Positions 1 through 7,775 of a stretch of DNA of 64,000 bases are shown here, piece by piece. This DNA comes from CAZZHG01 sp964653655. Lineage in GTDB: Bacteria > Bdellovibrionota > FAC87 > UBA2466. The notes beneath the pieces are model-generated. The model was not told where the DNA came from. It did not search any database and saw nothing but the letters and a program-made list of their open reading frames with translations. The stretch's first letter is position 1, and each line of letters opens with the position of its first letter. The DNA is taken from NCBI GenBank assembly GCA_964653655.1, contig CAZZHG010000003.1, forward strand, positions 25,828-89,827, written 5' to 3'. The translations under genes and the position numbers were made by a program.

Positions 1-1784
1 AGCTGCCGCTCGCGGTCCGTCATGGCCGGGTAGTCGAGTACGGTTAGATCCCCGACGGTCGGCTGAACGGCGAGGTTCACCGGCGCGACGAAACGGCGGT
101 CCCAGGGCAAATCCTCAAGGCCTTTGACGCCCCAGCGGGAGAGAAAGGCGAGAGGGAAGGAGAGGCGGCTGTGGACGGGCTCCACGTCGAGGCCCATGGT
201 CAGCTTCGGCGCGAGGACGCAGCCCTTCGCGCAGTAACCGGCGCCGAGAAAATCCGTAAAGCCCGTGTCGAAGTGAACACCTTGCTTGAGGAAAAAATCC
301 CAGCCAATCCTCGAGCGCTCGGCATAGAGGTCGGCGAACTTCTTCGGATCGGTTTTTGCCAGCTCCACCCATTGCTTGATGTCGGCTTCGTTGAATAGAA
401 CGGGCCATTGCTTCTCTTGCTTGTTGCGTTTCGCGGAGACCGTATCGTCCTTGAGATCGAGCTTTGAAACTTGGGAGGACCACTGTTTAAGAATGTCGGG
501 TGAGCTCTCCACCTGATGGATGAATTCCTTGGCGAGCTTTTCCGCGTCTTGAGTCGATACGGCGAGCCGACGGAAGGGGCCGTCCTGGGCGAAGTTGCGC
601 ATGGTGATGATGCGCTCGCCCCCGAACACCGGGTCCGGGTAGAGATCGCGCACTTCGACGTGCACCAGGCCCGTTTCCGGATCGACGTTATGGAAAGCCT
701 GTCCCACGTGGGAAATACCGTGGTTGAAAAGACGGGAGTCGGCGAGCCAGTTGCGGAGGCGGCCCTTATAGGTGCTCATGTCGGGCTCGTTGCCGTCTTC
801 CCAGTGAACCATGCGGGACACGAAATTGCCCAGAATGCCCTTGAAGAAGGCTTTCACCTGGCCGCCCGGTAGGTAGGGCTTTCCGGCGAAGGCGATATCG
901 GCCGCTTCCCGATGCCCCGAGTACTCGTATACGAAGCTTCCGTTGTTCACCCTCACGCGGACTTCCTTGCCGTTCGCGTCCTTGAAGACGGGTTCCGCCG
1001 TGGTGGTGTTTTCGAGGCGCGTTCCGTGCTTGATGGCGCTCGCGGCCATCTTGGCCTCCAGCGGCCCGTTCTGGCCGGATTTCTTGCGGGAAGCACGCAC
1101 GAGGCTCAGTGCCACGGCGTCTCCTAGATAGTTCGACTGACCGAGTTCCGTATCGAGCTGCATGAGAGACACGTAAGAAAGGGTCTTCGCACGCACTTCC
1201 GCGAGGTCTTTAAGGAACTCCGTGTGCTCCGGGGAGCCGGGCTTGGAGAGAATTTCCTTCACCCGATCGGCGCCGTAGGCGGTGGTGATGAAATCGTTGG
1301 CGACACGCTCGGCGCCGTTCAAAATCTGTTTGGCCACGAAATTAGTCGTGAAGGCTTCCCGTTGGGCCGCGGTCTGAACGTCCGCGGGCCATTCGTCGGG
1401 CAGCTCTTGGGGCTGCAGGATGAGCATGCGGGCCGCGAAGTCGGCGACCGCCTGATCGGACGCTTCGGCGCCAATGCGGTTCGAGACTTTTTCGTGCATC
1501 CAGGTCGCGAGATCGCGGGCGTCATTGACCGCCTGATAGCGCTTTTCGGAGAAGGCCATCACACGGCCGGCGACCGGGGAGAGTCCAACCTGTTTGCGGT
1601 GGCCCTTCTTTACTTCCTTTTCCTGCTGTTTTCGCGCTTCGGCGATCTCCGCGGTGAAGTCCCGAAAGCCCATGTGGCGAAGCCATTGGTCCATCTCCGC
1701 CCGGGAACCGGTCTCCGCCCGCGCCGACGGCGCAAGGCAGACGAAAAGAAAGAACACCACACCAATAATTGAATTAGCCTTCAA
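1..1784 (-). CDS. Large secreted protein of unknown function (3' end outside window)
   Basis: Open frame of 594 codons running off the left edge, so the C-terminus is missing. Start chosen is TTG at 1784, preceded by a run of G that can act as ribosome binding site, and it gives a clean signal peptide (MKANSIIG, hydrophobic stretch, cleavage near ARA at about residue 23). The first 200 residues are helical and charged. Around residues 296-365 there is a DIAF stretch followed by SHVG, and near residue 515 a YCAKGC motif. This order (DIxF, SHxG, later Cys) recalls permuted papain-like amidases of the YiiX/NlpC type, but that is a guess from short motifs. A periplasmic or exported location is likely. 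Confidence 0.75.
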   Translation of the reverse strand, partial: MKANSIIGVVFFLFVCLAPSARAETGSRAEMDQWLRHMGFRDFTAEIAEARKQQEKEVKKGHRKQVGLSPVAGRVMAFSEKRYQAVNDARDLATWMHEKVSNRIGAEASDQAVADFAARMLILQPQELPDEWPADVQTAAQREAFTTNFVAKQILNGAERVANDFITTAYGADRVKEILSKPGSPEHTEFLKDLAEVRAKTLSYVSLMQLDTELGQSNYLGDAVALSLVRASRKKSGQNGPLEAKMAASAIKHGTRLENTTTAEPVFKDANGKEVRVRVNNGSFVYEYSGHREAADIAFAGKPYLPGGQVKAFFKGILGNFVSRMVHWEDGNEPDMSTYKGRLRNWLADSRLFNHGISHVGQAFHNVDPETGLVHVEVRDLYPDPVFGGERIITMRNFAQDGPFRRLAVSTQDAEKLAKEFIHQVESSPDILKQWSSQVSKLDLKDDTVSAKRNKQEKQWPVLFNEADIKQWVELAKTDPKKFADLYAERSRIGWDFFLKQGVHFDTGFTDFLGAGYCAKGCVLAPKLTMGLDVEPVHSRLSFPLAFLSRWGVKGLEDLPWDRRFVAPVNLAVQPTVGDLTVLDYPAMTDRERQ

Positions 1785-1980
1785 GAAACCCCCCGGAAAC
1801 CCGGACCCGAAAAATGCAAAGGGCGAGCCACGGTAGGCACGAATCCGTATACTCCTAACCCCTATAACCGGTGGGAAAGGTACAAATTTTCTCTTCGTAT
1901 TCTTCGGACGAAGGGCGGCGGGCCGAATTCAGAAAGTGTCCGGGTCTCAAACGTTCCACAGGTGCCCAGACTTTCACCAC

Positions 1981-2016
1981 GAAAAAGAGAAGCCCCGGCC
2001 GTTTCCGGCCGGGGCT
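1981..2016 (-). terminator. Rho-independent terminator after the 2028-2690 gene
   Basis: An 11-bp GC-rich stem (1991-2001 with 2006-2016, loop TTTC) lies 12 bases past the stop codon. On the minus strand it is followed by TCTCTTTTTC. Confidence 0.85.
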
Positions 2017-2027
2017 TCGAAGATGGC

Positions 2028-2690
2028 TTACTTGTCGCGGAACAACGACTCGAAAGTCGTGTGGTACTCGAATTTCAGCTGGCGGCGCGGGCGGCTCTTC
2101 ACGGTGTCCGCGCTGAGGACCACATCTTTAAAGGTGCTGCCGCTTATGCTGAGCTCGTCGTCGTCATCCGTACCCTTGATCTTGGTGACTCCCGAGTACG
2201 ACGTTCCGTCCTTCTTCAGGAACTCCACGACCGACTGGTCGGGGTTCATGATGTAGAGAGCCCCGCTGTTGGAGAGCATCCACGTCTTGTTGCCACGGAT
2301 AAGCACGTCCTTCATGCCGGCCCGGTCAATCGTGTACTTCACGAGCGGGCATTGGCCGCGCGAACCGGGAACGGTGTTGCCTTGCTTGTCCTTACCCTTC
2401 GTCTGGAAGACGACGAGCTTGTCCGACTTATCGAGGAGAAACACTTCGAGCTGAGTCGTGTTTCCGTTGCTGTTGACGTGCTTGCACTCCTGCACGTTCT
2501 CCCGGATGCGGGACATGTCGTTCTTGGACAGATTGCAACCGGCGGCCACGACGCGGTTGATGCATTTCGAGGCTTCGGCCGGGCTGGCTTTACCTGCGGT
2601 GAACTCTTCAGAAGGATCATGATCTCCGGCGTAAGAGATCGCTCCGAACGCGGCAAAAGCCACGAACATGCCTAGGAATTTGAATTTCAT
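2028..2690 (-). CDS. Secreted hypothetical protein, 220 aa
   Basis: N-terminal signal peptide (MKFKFLG, hydrophobic core, likely cut after SYA near residue 21) predicts export. The mature part has four cysteines (around residues 43, 52, 69 and 114) that could form two disulphides, and a C-terminal half rich in beta-type segments. A purine-rich AGGACCAGGACAA precedes the ATG. The gene stands alone with its own terminator. No family was recognised. Confidence 0.8.
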   Translation of the reverse strand: MKFKFLGMFVAFAAFGAISYAGDHDPSEEFTAGKASPAEASKCINRVVAAGCNLSKNDMSRIRENVQECKHVNSNGNTTQLEVFLLDKSDKLVVFQTKGKDKQGNTVPGSRGQCPLVKYTIDRAGMKDVLIRGNKTWMLSNSGALYIMNPDQSVVEFLKKDGTSYSGVTKIKGTDDDDELSISGSTFKDVVLSADTVKSRPRRQLKFEYHTTFESLFRDK

Positions 2691-2994
2691 TTGTCCTGGT
2701 CCTTTCGAATAGGGGGTAAAGACCGGATAGACGGACTCGCCTATACCAAGGTAACGGCCCCAAGTTTTCGACGATTCCTAGTGCAACGAGGGTGCCGTTC
2801 GCCGTCCGGGAAGGAGAATACGAAAGGCTCCGTCGACGCTTTGGGCGCGCACTTTCGAAGAGCAGAGAAGGGCGGTTAATCCCGCCCACTTATCCCCGCC
2901 GCAACGTGTTCGAAAACCTTCGGCCGCCGGTACTCTCGTATTCCCCGAAAGCATTCCCTTTGTGCCTTCGCCGTAGACCGTGGTAGAGCAGGGC
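2691..2994. other. Divergent intergenic region
   Basis: 304 bases between two divergent genes. It must hold both promoters, but no convincing -35/-10 pair, RNA gene or repeat was seen. Confidence 0.5.
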
Positions 2995-3783
2995 ATGCTC
3001 AGGCTCAAAGCACTCACGCGAGGCGTTTCTCCGTCGATATCGCATTGCGAGCTGACTCACGTGGAACGGACGGTAATCGACCACGGAGCAGCCACTTCCC
3101 AACACGAAGTTTATGAATCTTTACTGCGGCGTCTTGCGGTAGACGTGGAAACGATCCCCGCCGATCCGAATTTTCCGGATTGTGTGTTCGTCGAAGATAC
3201 TGCGGTGGTCGCCGACGAGTTCGCCCTCATCACCCGTCCCGGCGCCGAAAGCCGAAGGGGCGAGGGAGAGGCGATTGCGCAGCGGCTGTCGCACTATCGG
3301 GAAGTGCAATGGATGGACGGGCCCGCGACGCTCGACGGCGGAGACGTTCTAAGGAGCGGGCGTACTTTTTTCGTCGGGGTAGGAGCCCGAACCAACGAAG
3401 AAGGGGCCGCGGAGCTCGCTCGGGTCGCCGAGCCTTTCGACTATGAGGTGCGGGCCGTGCCTCTGGGCAAGTGCCTTCACTTGAAAACGGCGGTTACGGA
3501 AGTGGCCGACGGCGTGCTTCTCTATAATCCCCAATGGATCGGAAAAGGGGCCTTCGGAGGAGCGCTTGGGGGATTTGAATGGATTCCCGTCGATCCCAGT
3601 GAGCCCTTCGCCGCCAACTGCCTGCGAATAGGCGACTCCATTCTCCAAGAAGCAAGTCATTCCAAGACCAGGGAAGCTCTAGTACGGCGAGGCATCAAAG
3701 TAGTCCCCGTCGATATCTCGGAGCTAGCCAAGGCCGAGGCCGGGGTCACTTGCTGCTCGATCCTCTTTTCGGTCGGGAAATAA
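2995..3783 (+). CDS. Dimethylarginine dimethylaminohydrolase (DDAH) family protein
   Basis: 262-residue member of the guanidino-group modifying superfamily (pentein fold). Visible signatures are DCVFVEDTAV (residues 62-71, substrate and catalytic acid region), LDGGDV (114-118), the catalytic His in LHLKT (His162) and a C-terminal TCCS with the nucleophilic Cys at 253 or 254. TCCS and the overall spacing resemble DDAH, which hydrolyses methylated arginine to citrulline and methylamine, more than arginine deiminase, which is longer. No signal peptide, so cytoplasmic. ATG at 2995 is preferred; an in-frame GTG at 2980 would add five residues with no homology value. Confidence 0.85.
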   Translation: MLRLKALTRGVSPSISHCELTHVERTVIDHGAATSQHEVYESLLRRLAVDVETIPADPNFPDCVFVEDTAVVADEFALITRPGAESRRGEGEAIAQRLSHYREVQWMDGPATLDGGDVLRSGRTFFVGVGARTNEEGAAELARVAEPFDYEVRAVPLGKCLHLKTAVTEVADGVLLYNPQWIGKGAFGGALGGFEWIPVDPSEPFAANCLRIGDSILQEASHSKTREALVRRGIKVVPVDISELAKAEAGVTCCSILFSVGK

Positions 3784-3812
3784 AAAAGCCGGCCCCCTTG
3801 CGGAGGCCGGCT
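3781..3812 (-). terminator. Rho-independent terminator for the 3829-4311 gene
   Basis: Stem AGCCGGCC (3787-3794) with GGCCGGCT (3805-3812). On the minus strand it is followed by six T. It sits between two convergent genes; the T-run supports only the minus direction. Confidence 0.8.
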
Positions 3813-3828
3813 CTTCGAAAGGCAGAGA

Positions 3829-4311
3829 TTAGTTCTTTGCCGCGACTTCGGAGGGCGGCGGAAGGAACGCGTACGGACGGGCGTCGAGCCACCACCAGCC
3901 CTTGCCCATCTTCGTGAGGAGCGCGGCCACGTGCATTTTCTGCGGCTCCAGGGTCTTTCCTTCCGGCGTGGTCATGCCGGTGATTTCGATGCCGATGTCG
4001 ACGAAGGCGAACCCGCCGCGGAAGCGGAACGTTTCCACGTTGAAGGTGGCGGTGGTTCCCTTCATGATCGTCGTGTGCTCGTCCTGAAACATTTTTTCGA
4101 TTTCTTTGCGGCCGTTGGCGCGCCGGCCCTGGGGATTGATGATCGTCGCATCGTCCGCCCAGATGCTCGCCATGGTTTTCGTGTCATGCGCATTCCACGC
4201 GGTTTGGAACTTGTTCACGACTTCGCGAATCCATTTTTCCTCGGGATTGGTTTTCGCCGCTTGAGCTCCGACGCTGGACAACAGAACGGTTAGAAACAGC
4301 AGGGCTTTCAT
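3829..4311 (-). CDS. Secreted SnoaL/DUF4440-like NTF2-fold protein
   Basis: 160 residues with a signal peptide (MKALLFLTVLLSSVGAQA). The mature part shows the typical NTF2-like start: a helix ending in FQTAWNAHD, then WADDATIINPQGRRANGRKEI, then alternating beta strands. This is the SnoaL/DUF4440 pattern, a small cone-shaped domain that may bind a ligand or act as a simple hydrolase or isomerase. The substrate cannot be told from sequence. A good AGGAG precedes the ATG. Single-gene unit with its own terminator; expected in the periplasm. Confidence 0.8.
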   Translation of the reverse strand: MKALLFLTVLLSSVGAQAAKTNPEEKWIREVVNKFQTAWNAHDTKTMASIWADDATIINPQGRRANGRKEIEKMFQDEHTTIMKGTTATFNVETFRFRGGFAFVDIGIEITGMTTPEGKTLEPQKMHVAALLTKMGKGWWWLDARPYAFLPPPSEVAAKN

Positions 4312-4372
4312 GGGATCTCCTGGTTGAAGGAAAAAGAAATATTCTCGGGGGCCGGCCGGATGCGGTCAAGAA

Positions 4373-5536
4373 TCAGGGCGATAGGACCGTCTGAGGAGTT
4401 AAGAAACGTTTCTCCCCGTCTCCTTGAATATTCGTTCCGATCGCAAGTTCTCCGCTGCCTCCGAGGCCCCAGCATCTCGCCGTTGCATCGCCGAGGTAGA
4501 CGCAGGAATGATGCCCGCCGGCCGAAACCGCCGCCACCCCGGAAGTGAGGCCCGCGACCGCCGTTGGCGAGACGCGCATCGTGAGACTTCCGTCGCCGAT
4601 CTGTCCGCTTTCATTCAGTCCCCAGCACTGTGCCCCTCCGGAAACGAGGGCGCAGGTGTGACGGTAGCCCGCGGAGATGTCGGTCACACCGGACGTCAGA
4701 GTCGGTACGAGCGCGGCTCCCAGGCCGTTATTGAGAGTGCCGTCGCCCAGGGCGCCGTATTGATTCAAACCCCAGCACAAAGCTCCCCCGCTCGAAGTTA
4801 TCGCGCAAGCATGAGAGCCTCCGGCGGAGATCTTGGTGATTCCGCTGGTCGCGCCGGTAACGTCCATCGGCGTCGTCTGGGTGGAAGTGGATCCGTTACC
4901 GAGCTGGCCCCCGCTGTTGCCGCCCCAGCATTTCACTCCACCTGCCGTAGTGAGATAGCAGACGAAGTCTTCTCCGACGGAGACCTGGCTGGCGCCGCTC
5001 GCCGCCACAACGACGGGAACTTTGCTGTCCGTGGTGGAGCCATCGCCGAGCCCGACGACACTGCCGCCCCAGCACGAAAGCGCACCCGCCCGGATGGCGC
5101 ACGCCATCGACATTCCGACCGAAACGTCGGTTACTTGATCCGCCATGCCCTGGACTTGCACCGGGGTCAGGCTCGAAGTCGTGGAGCCGTCGGAGCCGGG
5201 GTAGTGCCCGATTCCCCCGGTGGCCCCACCCCAGCATTTGAGGGCGGAAGAAACGATGGCGCAAGTGAGGTACTGGCTCGCCTGAATCTTGGTGACCGGC
5301 GATCCGAGGCTGGTGGGTTGAATGGGGAGATAGTAGTTAGATTCGCTGCTTGCCTCGCCGTTGCCCATCATTCCCCAGCCGTTGAATCCCCAGCACCAAC
5401 CTTCGGAGTCTCGGACGCCGCAGGTATAGTAGGCTCCCGCCGAAATCCAGGTCAGTGCAGAAAACGCCGCCGGTCCACTGGTATTGGAGCAGGCCGCCAA
5501 TCCAAAGACGCCGAGAGCCAGAACCAGATTTTTCAT
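4373..5536 (-). CDS. RCC1-repeat lipoprotein (seven-bladed beta-propeller)
   Basis: 387 residues starting MKNLVLALGVFGLAAC, a signal peptide with lipobox LAAC at residues 13-16, so an envelope-anchored lipoprotein. The rest is seven RCC1-type repeats, each with xVSxGxxHxCA followed about 10 residues later by CWG and then a GxLGxG loop; seven repeats make one closed propeller. Bacterial RCC1 proteins usually mediate binding, but the partner here is unknown. The ATG at 5536 was chosen because it begins the lipoprotein signal; an in-frame GTG at 5563 would place nine residues before it. A TATAAT lies six bases upstream of the ATG, suggesting a leaderless transcript. Confidence 0.85.
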   Translation of the reverse strand: MKNLVLALGVFGLAACSNTSGPAAFSALTWISAGAYYTCGVRDSEGWCWGFNGWGMMGNGEASSESNYYLPIQPTSLGSPVTKIQASQYLTCAIVSSALKCWGGATGGIGHYPGSDGSTTSSLTPVQVQGMADQVTDVSVGMSMACAIRAGALSCWGGSVVGLGDGSTTDSKVPVVVAASGASQVSVGEDFVCYLTTAGGVKCWGGNSGGQLGNGSTSTQTTPMDVTGATSGITKISAGGSHACAITSSGGALCWGLNQYGALGDGTLNNGLGAALVPTLTSGVTDISAGYRHTCALVSGGAQCWGLNESGQIGDGSLTMRVSPTAVAGLTSGVAAVSAGGHHSCVYLGDATARCWGLGGSGELAIGTNIQGDGEKRFLTPQTVLSP

Positions 5537-5548
5537 GGGGAAATTATA
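5537..5548 (-). promoter_or_regulatory. Leaderless -10 element for the RCC1 lipoprotein
   Basis: Perfect TATAAT (5543-5548 on the minus strand) with a six-base spacer to the ATG, so transcription should begin at or beside the start codon. No Shine-Dalgarno site is at a usable distance and no clear -35 box is visible. Confidence 0.7.
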
Positions 5549-5550
5549 GC

Positions 5551-6105
5551 TCAGTCCTTCCACTTGATGTTGCAGCCGAGACTCGCTTTTTGATCGAAGT
5601 CCGGCTTTCGCCCGGCGAGTACGTCGTCCATGGCGCGCTTCAAGTCGGAGCCGGTGACGGGAGCGCCGCTGCCGGGCCGGCTGTCGTCGAATTGGCCGCG
5701 GTACACCAGACGCAACTGCGCGTCGAAGAGGTAGAAGTCGGGAGTGCAGGCGGCCTGGTAGGCGCGCGCTACACTTTGAGTTTCGTCGTAGAGATAGGGG
5801 AACTCGTACTTCGCGTTTCTTCTTTCTTCCTTCATCTTCGCCGGGCTGTCGGCGGGATAGTTCTCGACGTCGTTCGAGTTGATGCCGAATACCGCGATGC
5901 CTTTGCGCTGGTACTCGGCGGTGACCGCTGCGAGTTGCGGGCGGATGTGGATGACGAAGGGGCAGTGGTTGCAGATGAACATGACGAGGAAACCCTTCGC
6001 GCCTTTGGCGTCTTGAAGGCCGATTACGTGGCCTTCGGTGTCGGGCAAGCGAAAGTCGGGAGCAAGCATTCCGAGCGGGGGCATGGTGGAAGCAGTGCGG
6101 GCCAT
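5551..6105 (-). CDS. Thioredoxin-like (AhpC/TSA family) protein
   Basis: 184 residues. Start at ATG 6105 because of a strong AGGAGGT eight bases before it. The sequence APDFRLPDTEG followed by FLVMFICNHCPF is the peroxiredoxin/TlpA-like fold with a CNHC active-site pair near residue 45, and later EFPYLYDET and ACTPDFYLFD (cis-Pro loop TPDF) complete the fold. Such proteins are annotated as thioredoxin-family thiol oxidoreductases. No signal peptide is seen, so probably cytoplasmic. The stop codon lies 14 bases before the next gene, whose promoter overlaps this gene's 3' end. Confidence 0.85.
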   Translation of the reverse strand: MARTASTMPPLGMLAPDFRLPDTEGHVIGLQDAKGAKGFLVMFICNHCPFVIHIRPQLAAVTAEYQRKGIAVFGINSNDVENYPADSPAKMKEERRNAKYEFPYLYDETQSVARAYQAACTPDFYLFDAQLRLVYRGQFDDSRPGSGAPVTGSDLKRAMDDVLAGRKPDFDQKASLGCNIKWKD

Positions 6106-6145
6106 GGGACCTCCTAAGCAGGAGTTTAGGATAAGGGCGGCCAAA

Positions 6146-6196
6146 GTACGAGTCCCGCCTCTACGCCTCCTCGATAGCGACCGAGTGCCAACGCAG
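6146..6196 (-). repeat. Dispersed 65-bp repeat, partial inverted copy
   Basis: The reverse complement matches the copies at 6443-6507 and 50451-50515 over about 50 bases, including a core TCGAGGAGGCG and a terminal GTAC. Similarity stops at about 6196, so this copy lacks one end. Confidence 0.75.
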
Positions 6197-6222
6197 AAAA
6201 GCAAGTTGGTTGGGGTGTTGGA

Positions 6223-6254
6223 CGTTTTGCGTTGAGTGAGTCTTTCGCAAAACG
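6223..6254. other. Perfect 9-bp hairpin
   Basis: CGTTTTGCG (6223-6231) pairs with CGCAAAACG (6246-6254) across a 14-base loop. It is followed by a GC-rich stretch and five T (6266-6270), so a terminator role for plus-strand transcription is possible, though no plus-strand gene lies just upstream. Confidence 0.45.
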
Positions 6255-6442
6255 GGAGCCCTCCCTTTTTGTTTCATCCACCGTCTCGCCTATGGCTGCG
6301 ACGAGCTAGAGCTGGCTGAAGCCGAAGGCCAAGCCGAGGATAGTAGCGGAGAGAAAGCGTTACAGAGTCATTCGGAACTAGCCAACGCCAAGCGATCGAC
6401 ACCGCGGAGCCGTGCTCTTCACCGTGGCCGCTCTGGGGCCAC

Positions 6443-6507
6443 GTACGAGTCGAGGACTTCAGTGGTCTTCGGTCGTTATCGAGGAGGCGAAGAGGCGGGA
6501 CCAATAC
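6443..6507 (+). repeat. Dispersed 65-bp repeat, copy A
   Basis: 65 bases, starting GTACGAGTCGAGGAC. It matches 50451-50515 at equal length with scattered changes. An internal 7-bp stem (CGAGGAC with GTCTTCG) is kept in both copies, the G-U wobble sitting at a different position in each. Ends 6 bases before the stop codon of the FAD monooxygenase gene. Confidence 0.8.
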
Positions 6508-6513
6508 CGTGCT

Positions 6514-7728
6514 TTAGAACCCCAGCTCGCGGCTCACCGGCAGCGGCTTAGGCAGCGCCATCAACCGCTTCTGCGTCTTCTTGAAGAACGGCGTGTTCGC
6601 GAGCATCGTGACGAGCACCGGCAACAACCACCTTACCGGCAATAGATTCCCCAGGCCGCCCCCAGTAAGGCGCCGCTGTATTGAATGCACTACGCGCACT
6701 TCCGGCTCATATACTTTTTGCACTTCACTCAACACCGAAACCGGCAACGGCCCGCTGCCCGATTTCAGTCCGCGAAGTATTACATCCGCCGCAATAATCG
6801 CCGAGCCGGCCGCCATCGACACTCCGATCGCGCCGGCCGGCGAGAAACAGTGCGCGGAATCCCCGATGAGCAGCACTCCGTCTCTCGCCCATTCCTTCAC
6901 GAGATGGAGATGGGCTTGCAGCGGATGAAAGGCGCTGAAGTCTTTCAGGGACGCGGCGAATCCTTTCAGCAGCGGATGAGCTTCGCTGATTTCCTTTTTC
7001 AGCGCCTCGATGCCCACCTGCTTCAGCTCCGCCATACCGCCGACGCCGGTGAGTATTCCCACCTGGATCGAGTCCGGATGCTTGGGCAGGAACAGGTAAC
7101 TTCGCTTCGGCGAAAGCAGCACGCGGAAGGTGTTGTCGTAATCGGCGGGCTTCGCAATAGTGAACCAGAGCACGTCGAACTTGTGATCCTCGTACTCCAT
7201 CTGGAACTTGCCGTCCTTGAGCACCGTCGAATAGCGGCCATCGCAGCCGACGACGACGCGCGAGCGGACTTCAATCTGTTTCCCGTCCCTCTGGACCACG
7301 ACTCCTTCGACGGTTCCGTTCTGAACCAGGTGTTTCACGGAAGCGCCGAACCACATGTCGAAAGACGGGAACCCTTTCGCCTTGTCGTGGAGGCCTTGCA
7401 ACAAAATGGGCTGGGGCATCCAGAGGGCGTAGGGCACCTCTTTCGAAGCGTTCGAAAAGGCGAGCCGCCCGACTGTCTTTCCGCCGAAGAATATTTCTCC
7501 GTATTTCAATTTCAGGTGGGGAAGTGTCAAGAGCCAGTCGTCGAGACGGAGCTGGCGCAGCGACTCCGTAAACCGGGGCATCAGGACTTCTCCGCGGTAC
7601 TCGCGGGCAAAATCCTTATGCTGTTCGAGGACGAGAACGTTCACTCCCCGGTGCGCCAACAGCAGTGCCAGAAGCATGCCCGCCGGGCCGCCCCCTACGA
7701 TGCAGACATCCGTCTGGTGAGTCTCCAT
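6514..7728 (-). CDS. FAD-dependent monooxygenase (UbiH / p-hydroxybenzoate hydroxylase type)
   Basis: 404-residue class A flavoprotein monooxygenase. N-terminal Rossmann signature CIVGGGPAGMLLALLL (residues 9-24) binds the ADP part of FAD, a VVGCDGRYSTV motif (the DG motif) lies near residue 165, and GDSAHCFSPAGAIGVSMA (the GD motif) near residue 300. These enzymes hydroxylate aromatic or polyketide substrates with NAD(P)H and O2; the substrate here is not evident. Length fits the family. GGAGGAAG precedes the ATG. It lies 48 bases after the YfhO-like gene on the same strand and may be co-transcribed with it. Confidence 0.88.
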   Translation of the reverse strand: METHQTDVCIVGGGPAGMLLALLLAHRGVNVLVLEQHKDFAREYRGEVLMPRFTESLRQLRLDDWLLTLPHLKLKYGEIFFGGKTVGRLAFSNASKEVPYALWMPQPILLQGLHDKAKGFPSFDMWFGASVKHLVQNGTVEGVVVQRDGKQIEVRSRVVVGCDGRYSTVLKDGKFQMEYEDHKFDVLWFTIAKPADYDNTFRVLLSPKRSYLFLPKHPDSIQVGILTGVGGMAELKQVGIEALKKEISEAHPLLKGFAASLKDFSAFHPLQAHLHLVKEWARDGVLLIGDSAHCFSPAGAIGVSMAAGSAIIAADVILRGLKSGSGPLPVSVLSEVQKVYEPEVRVVHSIQRRLTGGGLGNLLPVRWLLPVLVTMLANTPFFKKTQKRLMALPKPLPVSRELGF

Positions 7729-7775
7729 CCTAACTTCCTCCGTTCAATGGCAAGTGCCGCGGGCCAGCGCGATTA

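Larger units (their letters stand above)
6106..6513. other. 408-bp gene-free region made of repeat elements
   Basis: Contains two copies of a dispersed repeat in opposite orientation (6146-6196 and 6443-6507) and a perfect 9-bp hairpin (6223-6231 with 6246-6254). Short open frames here encode the repeat itself and are not believed to be genes. Confidence 0.6.

Noticed and set aside
2980..2994. GTG 2980 as start of the DDAH gene
   Set aside because: Only adds five residues outside the fold and has no ribosome site; ATG 2995 is better.
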